Assembly (NCBI GenBank): GCA_016717705.1
Contig: JADKFD010000016.1
Location: 1 to 64,000 of the forward strand
Direction of reading: 5' to 3'
Length of the DNA: 64,000 nt
From: Rhodanobacteraceae bacterium
Lineage (GTDB): Bacteria > Pseudomonadota > Gammaproteobacteria > Xanthomonadales > SZUA-5
In this document: piece by piece, positions 8,530 to 17,087 of the stretch
How the letters are laid out: the number at the start of each line of letters is the position of its first letter
Numbering within the stretch: the stretch's first letter is position 1
Notes under the pieces: generated by a model
What the model was told of the DNA's origin: nothing
The model's database searches: none
The model's input: the letters and a program-made list of their open reading frames with translations, nothing else
Made by a program: the position numbers and the translations under genes

Positions 8530-9312
8530 GTGGCTCGTGCAACTGATTCGCGTGAAGGCAACCAACTGTTGGCCGCGCTGTCGCCGGCCGAACGCCAGCG
8601 TCTGCAGCCGCAGCTGGAATGGGTCGCCCTGCCCGCCGGCGCCAACCTCTACAGCGCCGGAGCGTCGCTGCGCCACGTCTATTTTCCGACCACCGCGGTG
8701 ATCTCGCTGGTGTCGTCGATGCGCGACGGCGCAACGGTTGAAGTCGGGACGGTGGGCAGCGAGGGTGTCGCCGGCGTGTGCGCCTTCATGGGCAGCCGCG
8801 AGGCGCTGTGCAGTGGCGTGGTCTTGACCTCGGGCCATGGCTGGCGCATGGGCGCCCGCGCGGCCGCCGACTTCGCGCGCTCATCAGACGCGCTGATGCA
8901 GCCGGTCCTGCACTTCCTGCAAGCGCTGTTCACGCAGATTGCGCAGACTTCGGCATGCAATCGCCATCACGGCGTCGAACAGCAATTGTGCCGCTGGTTA
9001 CTGCTCAACGACGATCGCGGGGAGAGCAGCGAACTCAAGGCGACCCAGGAACGCATCGCGCGCATGCTGGGCGTGCGCCGTGAAGGCGTCACCGTCGGCG
9101 CCGGCAAACTGCAGAGCGCCGGGCTGATCAGCTACGGGCGCGGGCGCATCTCGATCCTCGACCGCAAGGGACTGGAGCTGCGCAGCTGCGAGTGCTATTC
9201 GGTCATGCGTCAGGCCCAGGATCGCTTGCGCGCCACGACCGTCGACGCGCATCAGCATCACGGCGAGCGGCGCCTTTACGCGGCCGACGCCAGCCAGCGT
9301 CAAGCGGCCTGA
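8530..9312 (+). CDS. Crp/Fnr-family regulator with divergent effector domain
   Basis: 260-residue regulator. I prefer GTG 8530, with GTGAGG about 9 bp upstream, because the conserved part begins at NQLLAALSPAERQRLQPQLE; a TTG start at 8437 is possible and would add 31 residues. The cyclic-nucleotide-like domain has YFPTTAVISLVSSM and GTVGSEGVAGV, typical of the Crp/Fnr subgroup in which the phosphate-binding cassette is degenerate. The C-terminal helix-turn-helix is TQERIARMLGVRREGVTVGA. The ligand is unlikely to be cAMP (inference from the missing R-S pocket). It may regulate the glycan operon that follows. Confidence 0.85.
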   Translation: MARATDSREGNQLLAALSPAERQRLQPQLEWVALPAGANLYSAGASLRHVYFPTTAVISLVSSMRDGATVEVGTVGSEGVAGVCAFMGSREALCSGVVLTSGHGWRMGARAAADFARSSDALMQPVLHFLQALFTQIAQTSACNRHHGVEQQLCRWLLLNDDRGESSELKATQERIARMLGVRREGVTVGAGKLQSAGLISYGRGRISILDRKGLELRSCECYSVMRQAQDRLRATTVDAHQHHGERRLYAADASQRQAA

Positions 9313-9356
9313 GCGTTCGCAAGAAGGGCCGGCCCCACCGGCGCACGCGATCGTGG

Positions 9357-9375
9357 GTTCGAACCGTGTTCGAAC
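9357..9375. promoter_or_regulatory. double palindrome upstream of the glycan operon
   Basis: GTTCGAACCGTGTTCGAAC: two perfect 8-bp palindromes separated by 3 bp, 61 bp before the epimerase start. It has the look of a dimeric operator. I do not know the protein that binds it. Confidence 0.4.
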
Positions 9376-9435
9376 GCTTCTGCACCCGCGCCGCTTGCGC
9401 TATCGTTCCGCGCCGCCCGCGCCAGGAGTGTGTAC

Positions 9436-10542
9436 ATGCCGGCTACATTGGCCGTACTGGCCGGCACGCGTCCGGAGTGCCTCAAGCTGGTCTCGCTGAT
9501 CCGCGCCGGGCGCGGCCGCGCGGACCTCTCGCTGGTGGTGATCAGTTCCGGCCAGCATCCGAGCATGGTGCGGCGTACGCTGGCGCAGTGGTCGCTGGCG
9601 CCCGATGTGGAGCTGCCGCGGCCGCCGACGCCGATCTCGCTGTCGGGCACGGTGCGCTGGCTGCGCGATCACGCGCGCGCGGCGCTGCGTGAATGCGGGG
9701 CCCACGCCCTGGTGGTCCAGGGCGACACCTCGACCGCCTATGCCGGCGCGCTGGCAGCGCGGACGGCGGGAATCACGCTGATCCACGTCGAGGCCGGACT
9801 GCGCACCGCCGATCCGATGCGCCCGTTTCCCGAGGAAATGTTCCGCCGCCGTATTGGCCCGATTGCCGACTGGCACTACGCCCCGACCGCGAGCGCCGCC
9901 GACAACCTGCTGCGCGAAGGCGTGCCCGACGAGCGCATCGAGATTACCGGGAACACCGGCATCGATGCCTTGCGCCTGGCACTGTCGCTCGATGACGAAG
10001 GCACAATCCCCGCGGACGGCCGCCTGCTGGTGCTGACGCTCCATCGCCGCGAAAACTACGGCCCGCGCCTGGAACAGGTGTGCAGCGCGGTGCTGGAACT
10101 GCTTTCGCTGCACCCGGACTTCCAGGTGGTCTGTCCGGTGCATCCAAACCCCACGGTCGGCAGCCGCATGCGGCGCATGCTCGGCAGCCATCCGCGCATC
10201 CGCCTGACCGAGCCGCTCGACTACGTGCCCTTCGTGCGCCTGCTGGCGCGCGCGGCGCTGGTAATCACGGATTCCGGCGGGATCCAGGAGGAAGCGCCGT
10301 ATCTGGGTGTGCCGGTGGTGGTCGCGCGCGAGAACACCGAGCGGCCGGAGGCGGTGCGCTGGGGCGCGACGCGACTGGTCGCCGCGCGCCACGCCGATGT
10401 GATCGACGCCGCGCAGATGCTGCTGGCGGCCCCGCGTCCGCACGCCGCCGCCTTCAATGCCGACGCACCTTTTGGCGACGGCCTGGCCGGCGCGCGCATC
10501 ATCGAGTCGATTGGTCGCCGCCTTGCGGCGGCGACCCCATGA
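9436..10542 (+). CDS. wecB: UDP-N-acetylglucosamine 2-epimerase (non-hydrolysing type)
   Basis: 368-residue epimerase of the GT-B fold that converts UDP-GlcNAc to UDP-ManNAc or acts on a related UDP-HexNAc. ATG 9436 has AGGAG 8 bp upstream. Motifs are AGTRPECLKL at the N-terminus, VVQGDTSTAYAGAL, HVEAGLRT followed by RPFPEEMFRR (the catalytic region), LTLHRRENYG and the C-terminal DSGGIQEEAPYLGVPV with ENTERPEAV. It is first in a four-gene operon: its TGA overlaps the next ATG. The substrate and thus the exact symbol are by homology only. Confidence 0.88.
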   Translation: MPATLAVLAGTRPECLKLVSLIRAGRGRADLSLVVISSGQHPSMVRRTLAQWSLAPDVELPRPPTPISLSGTVRWLRDHARAALRECGAHALVVQGDTSTAYAGALAARTAGITLIHVEAGLRTADPMRPFPEEMFRRRIGPIADWHYAPTASAADNLLREGVPDERIEITGNTGIDALRLALSLDDEGTIPADGRLLVLTLHRRENYGPRLEQVCSAVLELLSLHPDFQVVCPVHPNPTVGSRMRRMLGSHPRIRLTEPLDYVPFVRLLARAALVITDSGGIQEEAPYLGVPVVVARENTERPEAVRWGATRLVAARHADVIDAAQMLLAAPRPHAAAFNADAPFGDGLAGARIIESIGRRLAAATP

Positions 10543-11629
10543 GCCTGCCCATGTCCGAAACTCCAATGGAATCCGATCCGACTGGCCGTGCACTGGCCAC
10601 CGCGGCACAGCTGCGCGAGTGGTTGCTCGCCGGCCCCGCCCAGTTGCGCGACGGCGCCGAAATCGGCGGTGTTGCCGGCACGCTGAACAGCGCCGGGGAG
10701 GCCGACTATGTGTACGGCGAGATCACCGGTTACTACCTGCACTGGCTGGCCGGCAGCCATCTGCCGGTCGATCCGCGGCGTGGCGCAAACGCGCGCAGCG
10801 CGCTGGCCTGGTGCGAACGCCACTACGGCGCCGGGAACCCCGTGCCGACGCGCATCGCACTGGCGCCGCTGCCCCGCGACTGGCGCAATGAAACCGAATT
10901 CTGTTTCGATCTGGCGATGCTGGTGGGTGGGCTCAGTGCCGCTGCGCGGGCGGGCCTGATCGAGCCGCCGCGTGACCTGCTGGATACCCTGCTGCATCGA
11001 CTCCTCGCGTTCGCCACCGAGGATCGACTGCTGCCGGTGGCGAGCGCCACTGCGCCCGGCCTGCCCGATCGCTGGTCGACGCGTTCGGGACCGTTTCTGG
11101 TCAAGGCCGCCGCACGCATCCTGTCGGCGGCGTTCTGGGTGCCGCTGCCGGCGCCGCTGGAAGCCGCCTGCCGTGGCCACCTGCGCGCCTTTGCGCCGCA
11201 CGCCGTCGACGCCACCGCCGAGCCGCTGCACCCGACGCTGTACTTCCTCGAGGGCACGCTGGCGCTGGCACCGGGACACGCACAAGGCGCCCGCGCGATC
11301 CTGCAGCGGCTGCTGGTGCTGGCCGACGCCGATGGCAGCCTGCCCGAATCGCTGGACACACCCGCGGTGCGCCGCAGCGACATCATCGCTCAGGCGCTGC
11401 GCGTCGGGCTGATCCTGGAATCGCCGGCGGCAAGCGCGGCGCTGCAGCTCGATGCGCTGGCGGCGGCGCTGGTACACCGGGTTCGCGCCGACGGCAGCAT
11501 CAGTTTCCAGCCGGTCAGCGAGCGCGAGCAGATCAACGTCTGGTGCGCGATGTTCGCCGAGCAGGCGCTCAGCTGGTACGCACGCAGGCCAATCCGAGCA
11601 AGCCCTTTGCCGCCACGGAGATGGTCTGA
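10539..11629 (+). CDS. hypothetical alpha-helical (toroid-like) protein of the glycan operon, probable frameshift near its end
   Basis: Starts at ATGA overlapping the epimerase stop. About 345 residues are clear: helix-rich repeats such as YVYGEITGYYLHWLAG, FCFDLAMLVGGLSAAARAGL, HPTLYFLEGTLALAPG and INVWCAMFAEQALSWYA, resembling alpha/alpha-barrel proteins. I do not recognise a named family. In this frame no stop occurs until 14540, which cannot be right because the next genes use other frames. The -1 frame reads ANPSKPFAATEMV and stops at TGA 11627-11629, overlapping the next ATG as TGATG, the coupling style seen elsewhere here. I infer a small deletion near 11575-11590, in a CGCA repeat, and give 11629 as the original end. 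Confidence 0.65.
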
Positions 11630-13797
11630 TGGCCTGGGCGAGCAACTGGAAGCAGCGCATCCGCTTCACCCCGTTGCACCTGGCGCTGGTCGCCGCCGAC
11701 GCCATCGCGCGCTGGCGCCCGCAAGCCTGGCCGGTGCAGCGCGAGCGCGGCTGGCGCCCCGGCATCAGCGTGCTGGTGCCCGAGCGCGGCACCCCGGACC
11801 TGCTGGCGCAGTGCCTGCAGGCGGCACTGACCGCGCTGGCCCAGATCGACGAGCCGAGCGAACTGCTGGTGGTGGTCAACGGCGCGCCGGAGGCCGATTA
11901 CAGCGAGTTGCGCGCACTGCATCCGGCGGTGCGCTGGCAGTTCCACGGCCAGGCACTCGGCTACAACGGCGCCATCGCGGCGGGTCTGGCCGCCATCGAG
12001 CACGACTGGGTGTACCTGCTCAACTCGGACATGTTGATCGACGCAGATGCCCTGAGCACACTGCTGCCCTATCGCCAACCCGAAGTGTTCGCGATCACCT
12101 CGCAGATCCATTTTGTCGATCAGCAGCGGCGCCGCGAAGAAACCGGCTGGTCCGACTTCCGTGTCCATGGCGCCGACGTGATCATGTTCGAGCGCGAGCC
12201 GGATGCCTCGCCGCTGGCGCGCGGCAACCTCTATCCGGGCGGCGGCTCCTCGCTGTGCCGCAGCGGCGTGCTACGCCGCTATGCGGCCGACAGCGCCTGC
12301 TACAGCCCGTTCTACTACGAAGACGCCGAATGGGGCGCGCGCGCCTGGGCGGAGGGCTGGGAAGTGCTGTTCTGCCCGATCTCGCACGCGCAGCATCACC
12401 ACCGCGGCACGGTCGGCCGCCACTACGACGCCGCCGAGGTCGAGAGGGTCATCCGCCGCAACGCGCTGTTGTTCGAACTGCGCCACGGCTGGACCGAACT
12501 GACGCCCGAGCGCGCGATGCGCAAGACCTGCGACAACGACTATCGCACCCAGCAGGAGTTGTACCAGCCAGCGCTCGCGCGCAGTGTGTTTGCAGAGCGC
12601 CTGCGCTCTCGGCGCGCGCTCGATCGCGGATTCGATCTCAAACGCATCACCAGCGACCACTACTACCCGAAGCCACGCGCGACGCGAGGCAAGCCGCGCG
12701 TGCTGCTGGTCACCCCGTTTGCGCTGTTCCCGCCGGCGCACGGCGGGGCGCGACGGATTGCCGAGCTGACCGCGCGACTGGCCGACCAGGTCGACCTGAT
12801 TCTGCTGTCGGACGAGCGTTCGCTTTACGGCGCCGAAAGCGAACCCTATTTCGATGCCTTCCGCGCCGTACATCTGATCGAAGGACGCGGCGACCAGGCC
12901 GGCGAGGCGATCTTGCCCTGGCCGGCGCGCCTCAAGCGCCACGCCCATCCGCGCCTGCAGGCGGAGCTGCAGCGGCTGCTCGCGGTGTACCAGCCGGACA
13001 TCGTGCAACTGGAATTCATGGAAATGGCCGGTCTGCGACCGCAGCGAGCGGGCAACGCGCGCTGGGTGCTGGCGTTGCACGACGTCTACCTCGACGGCGG
13101 CGCCGACGACCCGTTGCAGCGGCGATTGCTGGCGCGATTCGATGCGCTGACCGTGTGTTCCGGCGAAGACGCAGCGCTGCTCGACCACCCCAAGGTGGCG
13201 CTGATCGCCAACGGTGGCCAGGACCGACGCAGCGAGGCGCTGCCGTCGCCGGAACAACCGAACCTGCTGTTCATGGGGCCGTTCCGCTATGCACCGAACG
13301 CCATCGGCATCCGCGCATTCGTCGAGCAGGCGTGGCCGGCGATCCGCAGCGCGCATCCGACGGCGACCCTGACCATCCTCGGCGGTCCGGAATCGGCGCG
13401 GCAGGCGCACGAAGCCTGGCTGCAATCGCCGGGAATCGAATTGATCGATCGCTTTGTCGATCCGATGCCGCACCTGGCGCGCGCCAGCCTGACGCTCAAC
13501 CCGCAGCTGACCATCCGCGGCTCGGCTTTGAAACTGATCGAATCCCTGCTGGCCGCGCGCGTGTGCGTCTCCACCGTCGACGGCGCGCGCGGCTTCCAGC
13601 AGGTACCGCTATCCGGACTACGCATCGTGCCGGATGTCGCGTCGATGGCGCAGGAGGTCAATACGCTGCTGGCCGATCACGCACGGCGCCGCCAGTTGGA
13701 GCGTGCCGATGGGGCGGCCTTGCAGGCGTGGACCTGGGACGGCATCGCTGGCCAGCAACTGGCACTCTATCGAAGCCTGATCGGAATGCCCGCATGA
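11629..13797 (+). CDS. bifunctional glycosyltransferase, GT2 domain plus GT4-like domain
   Basis: 722-residue cytoplasmic enzyme with two glycosyltransferase modules. Residues about 35-300 are a GT-A (GT2) domain: ISVLVPERGTPDLLAQCL, ELLVVVNGAPEADYSEL, GYNGAIAAGL, the metal-binding YLLNSDMLID and YYEDAEWGARAWAEGWEV. Residues about 365-720 are a GT-B (GT4-like) domain: RVLLVTPFALFPPAHGGARR, VQLEFMEMAG, LLFMGPFRYAPN and GSALKLIESLLAARVCVST. It would add two sugars to a surface glycan. ATG 11629 overlaps the upstream stop, and its own stop overlaps the methyltransferase start (ATGA). Confidence 0.85.
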   Translation: MAWASNWKQRIRFTPLHLALVAADAIARWRPQAWPVQRERGWRPGISVLVPERGTPDLLAQCLQAALTALAQIDEPSELLVVVNGAPEADYSELRALHPAVRWQFHGQALGYNGAIAAGLAAIEHDWVYLLNSDMLIDADALSTLLPYRQPEVFAITSQIHFVDQQRRREETGWSDFRVHGADVIMFEREPDASPLARGNLYPGGGSSLCRSGVLRRYAADSACYSPFYYEDAEWGARAWAEGWEVLFCPISHAQHHHRGTVGRHYDAAEVERVIRRNALLFELRHGWTELTPERAMRKTCDNDYRTQQELYQPALARSVFAERLRSRRALDRGFDLKRITSDHYYPKPRATRGKPRVLLVTPFALFPPAHGGARRIAELTARLADQVDLILLSDERSLYGAESEPYFDAFRAVHLIEGRGDQAGEAILPWPARLKRHAHPRLQAELQRLLAVYQPDIVQLEFMEMAGLRPQRAGNARWVLALHDVYLDGGADDPLQRRLLARFDALTVCSGEDAALLDHPKVALIANGGQDRRSEALPSPEQPNLLFMGPFRYAPNAIGIRAFVEQAWPAIRSAHPTATLTILGGPESARQAHEAWLQSPGIELIDRFVDPMPHLARASLTLNPQLTIRGSALKLIESLLAARVCVSTVDGARGFQQVPLSGLRIVPDVASMAQEVNTLLADHARRRQLERADGAALQAWTWDGIAGQQLALYRSLIGMPA

Positions 13798-14540
13798 GCG
13801 CGTGGTCCTACGACCAGATTGCCGCCGTCTACGCCACCGACATGGGCCAGAGCATGCCCTTCGACGATGTCGGCTATTACCGCGAGCTGGCGCAGCGCGC
13901 GCACGGCCCGGTACTCGAACTCGGATGCGGCACCGGGCGCATCCTGTTGCCGCTGTTGCGCGCCGGCGTGGACAGCTTCGGCGTCGACCGCTCGCTGCCG
14001 ATGTTGCAGCAACTGCGTCGCGACGGCAGCGACCTCGCCCCGCGCGTGGCGCAGATGGACCTGCGGGCGCTGGCGCTCAGCGGCCGTTTTGCGCTGATCC
14101 TGGCGCCCTACTCGCTGATCACCTATCTGACGCGGGCGGCGCAGGTCGATGCCTTCCTCGATCAGGTGCGCGAACTGCTCGATGCTGGCGGCACGCTGCT
14201 GCTGGACGCCTTCGTCCCGCGCCCGGTCGAGTCCTTCGAGGATTTCCGCCGTGACTACGCGCGCCCGCACGGCAGCGGCATGCTCGAGCGCCACAAGCGC
14301 ATCCGCCAGTTGGACGACGGCTGCAATCGCATCGAACGTCGCTATCGATTGCTCGACGGCAACGGACAGTTGATCGATGAGTTCACCACCGTCGACGTGA
14401 TCCGCCCGTACGCACCGGATGCGCTGCACCACATGCTGCGGCGCAACGGCTACCGCGTGTGTGGCGAGGCCTTCGACTACGGCAGCGGAGCAGCAACTGA
14501 AGCGGCGCGGTTTTGCAGCGTGCTGGCGACGGCTGGCTGA
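13794..14540 (+). CDS. class I SAM-dependent methyltransferase
   Basis: 248-residue methyltransferase. The N-terminus WSYDQIAAVYATDMG is followed by motif I VLELGCGTGRILLPL and acidic motif II FGVDRSLPMLQQL. LILAPYSLITYL is the motif IV region. It is the last gene of the glycan operon and is coupled to the glycosyltransferase by ATGA at 13794-13797. Methylation of a sugar or chain end is plausible from context; the acceptor cannot be read from the sequence. Confidence 0.85.
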   Translation: MSAWSYDQIAAVYATDMGQSMPFDDVGYYRELAQRAHGPVLELGCGTGRILLPLLRAGVDSFGVDRSLPMLQQLRRDGSDLAPRVAQMDLRALALSGRFALILAPYSLITYLTRAAQVDAFLDQVRELLDAGGTLLLDAFVPRPVESFEDFRRDYARPHGSGMLERHKRIRQLDDGCNRIERRYRLLDGNGQLIDEFTTVDVIRPYAPDALHHMLRRNGYRVCGEAFDYGSGAATEAARFCSVLATAG

Positions 14541-14690
14541 CGCGAGGGCCAGCCAGCGGGGCGCCCCGAAGCGGCAAGCGCACTGGCCCCGCACCCCAAA
14601 AACCCCCAAACCCCGGAAAAACGGCCCAGCGCGATCGCGCTGCGAACTGCGCCGCCGCTCAGCGGCCCGGCGAAGCGGCACGACGAGCCG

Positions 14691-14837
14691 GAAGCGGTCG
14701 CCGGCGAAGTCCATGCCGGTCACCGCCATTGCCGCTTCCCAGGCAAGCACATAAAACACGCTGGCGATGAAACTGATGGCCAGCCCCAAGCCAACAACGC
14801 GCGTGCGACCGATCGTAGTCCGCGCCGCGGGTCCCGG
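14691..14837 (-). pseudogene. possible DUF4199-like membrane protein fragment
   Basis: Directly after the SpoIIE-phosphatase stop codon, in the same frame, the reverse strand reads TTIGRTRVVGLGLAISFIA then FYVLAWEAAMAVTGMDFAG, a membrane helix resembling the second half of DUF4199 proteins. After DRF the sequence becomes Arg-rich and family resemblance ends. No start codon or first helix is present. I read it as a decayed remnant. The rest of 14541-14690 holds nothing I can support. Confidence 0.3.
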
Positions 14838-16160
14838 CTAAGAAGCAATCGCTCCTGCCGCGACTGGCGTCCGCGGCGCACCCGACAAGCGCAGGACGAT
14901 CAGGGTCTGATCGTCGTTGCCGACGCTGCTGCCCTGATGTGCGTGCAGTTGCGCCAGCATCGTGCTGAGAATCGCCTCGGGCGTGCTCAGCGGACTGCGC
15001 GCCAGGATCGACTCCAGCGCATCGATGCCGAACTCCCTGCCGCGGGTGTCCCGCGCTTCGGTCACGCCGTCGGTATAGAACACCAGCAAATCACCGTTGG
15101 CGCCGTCATAGCGACAATTGCTGAAGGTGTGCTCACGCAATACACCAATCGGAATGTCGCGCCCCTGATCCAGGCGTTCGACCCGACCATTGCGCCGACG
15201 CAAAGGCGGCAGGTGCCCGGCGTTGCACATCCGCACTTCGCCAGTGTGCGGCGAATGCAGGAAACCGAGCGCCGTCATGAAATGCGGGCGCGCCTTGCGC
15301 GAGAAGAAGTGGCGGTTGGCATAGGTCATGGCGCCCGCGGGGCCTTCACCCTCGGTGCCCTTGTAGGTGCGCAAGATGGCGTCAAATTGCACCGCTTCCA
15401 TGGCCGCGCCGGCGCCGTGTCCGGAAACGTCGGCCAACATCAGCCCGAAGGCGTCCGGCAGATGCGCAGGGTAGTCCTCGACCCGATGCGACAGGCGCAT
15501 CAGATCGTAGTAGTCACCGCCAGCCACCGCCGAGGGCTCGTAGTGGATCGCATAGGCGAGACCGCGGATCTGTGGATTGTCCGGCAGCAAAAGGCGTTGC
15601 ACGTCGGCCAGATCGCGGATCTCGACGCGTGCCTTGCGCGTCTGCTCGACCAACTCGCGACGATTGAGCGCACCACCCAGATAGGCGCCGAGGCAGTTGG
15701 CCAGCAGTTCGATCAGCGCGAGCTCGGCTTGTGCCAAGGGGTGGTCAGCGCCGCATCCGAGCACCAGCAGAAGATCGCTGCGGCCGCCGGCATGAATCGG
15801 CGCCGCGATGGCCACCTCGGCCGCCAACAACTGTCCGAGCAGGTTCGCGCTGGCCGCGGCGGACAGTTCGACGCGCAGGGCGTGGCCCGTCGCCAGCAGT
15901 GCAGCAGTGTTCGGATCGGTCAGCCCCAGCGCCGTACCATCCGTATCGAAAGGGTCGGCCAGCTCGATCTGCACGCTGCCGTCGGCAGCGGTCAATGCGA
16001 CCAACCGGGGTGCACCGACGATCGGCCGCAGCACCAGCGCACTGCCCAGTTGGCCGTAGAGTTCGCCCAACAAGGCACTCTGCAGGCGCCACGCGGCGAT
16101 CGAATCGCCAGCGAAGGCACTCAGCCGTCGCAACTGCTCGGAATCGGGGAGATTGATCAT
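14838..16160 (-). CDS. PP2C/SpoIIE-type protein serine phosphatase with N-terminal GAF-like region
   Basis: 440-residue regulator of the RsbU/SpoIIE class, which dephosphorylates anti-anti-sigma-like partners. ATG 16160 (MINLPDSEQLRRL) is chosen; an upstream start would add a basic tail of 38 residues. Residues about 10-180 look like a GAF sensor. A short linker helix follows, then the phosphatase domain (about 205-430) with SAVAGGDYYDL, LMLADVSGHGAGAAM, LLVFYTDGVTEARD and GNDDQTLIVLR, which supply the metal-binding aspartates. No STAS or HATPase partner gene is in the window. Confidence 0.85.
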   Translation of the reverse strand: MINLPDSEQLRRLSAFAGDSIAAWRLQSALLGELYGQLGSALVLRPIVGAPRLVALTAADGSVQIELADPFDTDGTALGLTDPNTAALLATGHALRVELSAAASANLLGQLLAAEVAIAAPIHAGGRSDLLLVLGCGADHPLAQAELALIELLANCLGAYLGGALNRRELVEQTRKARVEIRDLADVQRLLLPDNPQIRGLAYAIHYEPSAVAGGDYYDLMRLSHRVEDYPAHLPDAFGLMLADVSGHGAGAAMEAVQFDAILRTYKGTEGEGPAGAMTYANRHFFSRKARPHFMTALGFLHSPHTGEVRMCNAGHLPPLRRRNGRVERLDQGRDIPIGVLREHTFSNCRYDGANGDLLVFYTDGVTEARDTRGREFGIDALESILARSPLSTPEAILSTMLAQLHAHQGSSVGNDDQTLIVLRLSGAPRTPVAAGAIAS

Positions 16161-16321
16161 CGGCAGATTATTGCCCGCGCGACGCACCTTTGGAGTGCGC
16201 CGGCTTGCCGGCGCTCCGGATGCTTTTCTTGTTTGCGCAGCAGAAGCGTCCAGCGCGGTGGCAAGCCACCGCATTCCAGGGGTTCCACGGCGGAATCCTC
16301 GCCTGCGGCGAAGCTCCCGCC

Positions 16322-16993
16322 CTACGTTTGGTAGCGTGTCGGATCAGCGATGCCGGCGGCAGCGAAGCCTTCGGCGCGCAGGCGGCAGGAGTCGCAACGT
16401 CCGCAGGCGCGGCCATCGCTGTCGGCCTGGTAGCAGCTGACGGTCATGCCGTAGTCGACGCCGAGCGCGGTTCCGGCGGCAATGATCTCAGCCTTGCTCA
16501 TGCCGATGATCGGCGCATGCACGGTGATCGCCGCGCCCTCGACGCCGGTCTTGGTGGCCAGCCGCGCCATCGTCTGGAAGGCGGCAATGAACTCCGGCCG
16601 GCAATCGGGATAGCCGGAATAGTCGACCGCGTTGACGCCGATGTAGAGATCGTTGGCACCAATGACTTCACCGTAGGCCAGCGCCAGCGACAGCATCAAG
16701 GTGTTGCGCGCCGGCACATAAGTCACTGGAATGCCGGTGGTGGCTGACTCCGGCACGGCGATGGCGTCGTCGGTCAACGCCGATCCGCCAATCGCGCGCA
16801 GATCGAGCGGAATCACCCGATGCTCGAAGGCGCCGAGTGTCGTGGCAATGCGCTGCGCCGCCACCAGTTCGGAACGGTGGCGCTGACGATAGTCGACGCT
16901 GAGCGCATAACAGCGATGGCCCGCCGCAACGGCCATCGCCAGCACGGTTGCAGAATCGAGACCACCGGAGAGCAGGATGATGGCGGAGGACAT
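16322..16993 (-). CDS. queC: 7-cyano-7-deazaguanine synthase QueC
   Basis: 223-residue PP-loop enzyme that makes preQ0 from 7-carboxy-7-deazaguanine, ammonia and ATP in the queuosine pathway. ATG 16993 begins MSSAIILLSGGLDSATVL with the PP-loop SGGLDS. YVPARNTLML and GVNAVDYSGYPDCRPEF are family hallmarks. The zinc site is SCYQ with CGRCDSC near the C-terminus. It lies just after queE in the tol-pal gene string, a common gammaproteobacterial arrangement. Confidence 0.95.
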   Translation of the reverse strand: MSSAIILLSGGLDSATVLAMAVAAGHRCYALSVDYRQRHRSELVAAQRIATTLGAFEHRVIPLDLRAIGGSALTDDAIAVPESATTGIPVTYVPARNTLMLSLALAYGEVIGANDLYIGVNAVDYSGYPDCRPEFIAAFQTMARLATKTGVEGAAITVHAPIIGMSKAEIIAAGTALGVDYGMTVSCYQADSDGRACGRCDSCRLRAEGFAAAGIADPTRYQT

Positions 16994-17087
16994 GGGGAGG
17001 TAAGTGGTAAGTGGTAAGTGGAGTGCGCCGGCGCCGCAGGTCACGATTGCGACCGCTGCGCGAGGCCGCGCTACCTACACGTCGCTC

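Noticed and set aside
9354..9378. GGTTCGAACC as the T-arm of a tRNA
   Set aside because: No acceptor stem, anticodon arm or CCA end in a suitable arrangement around it; it is part of a double palindrome.
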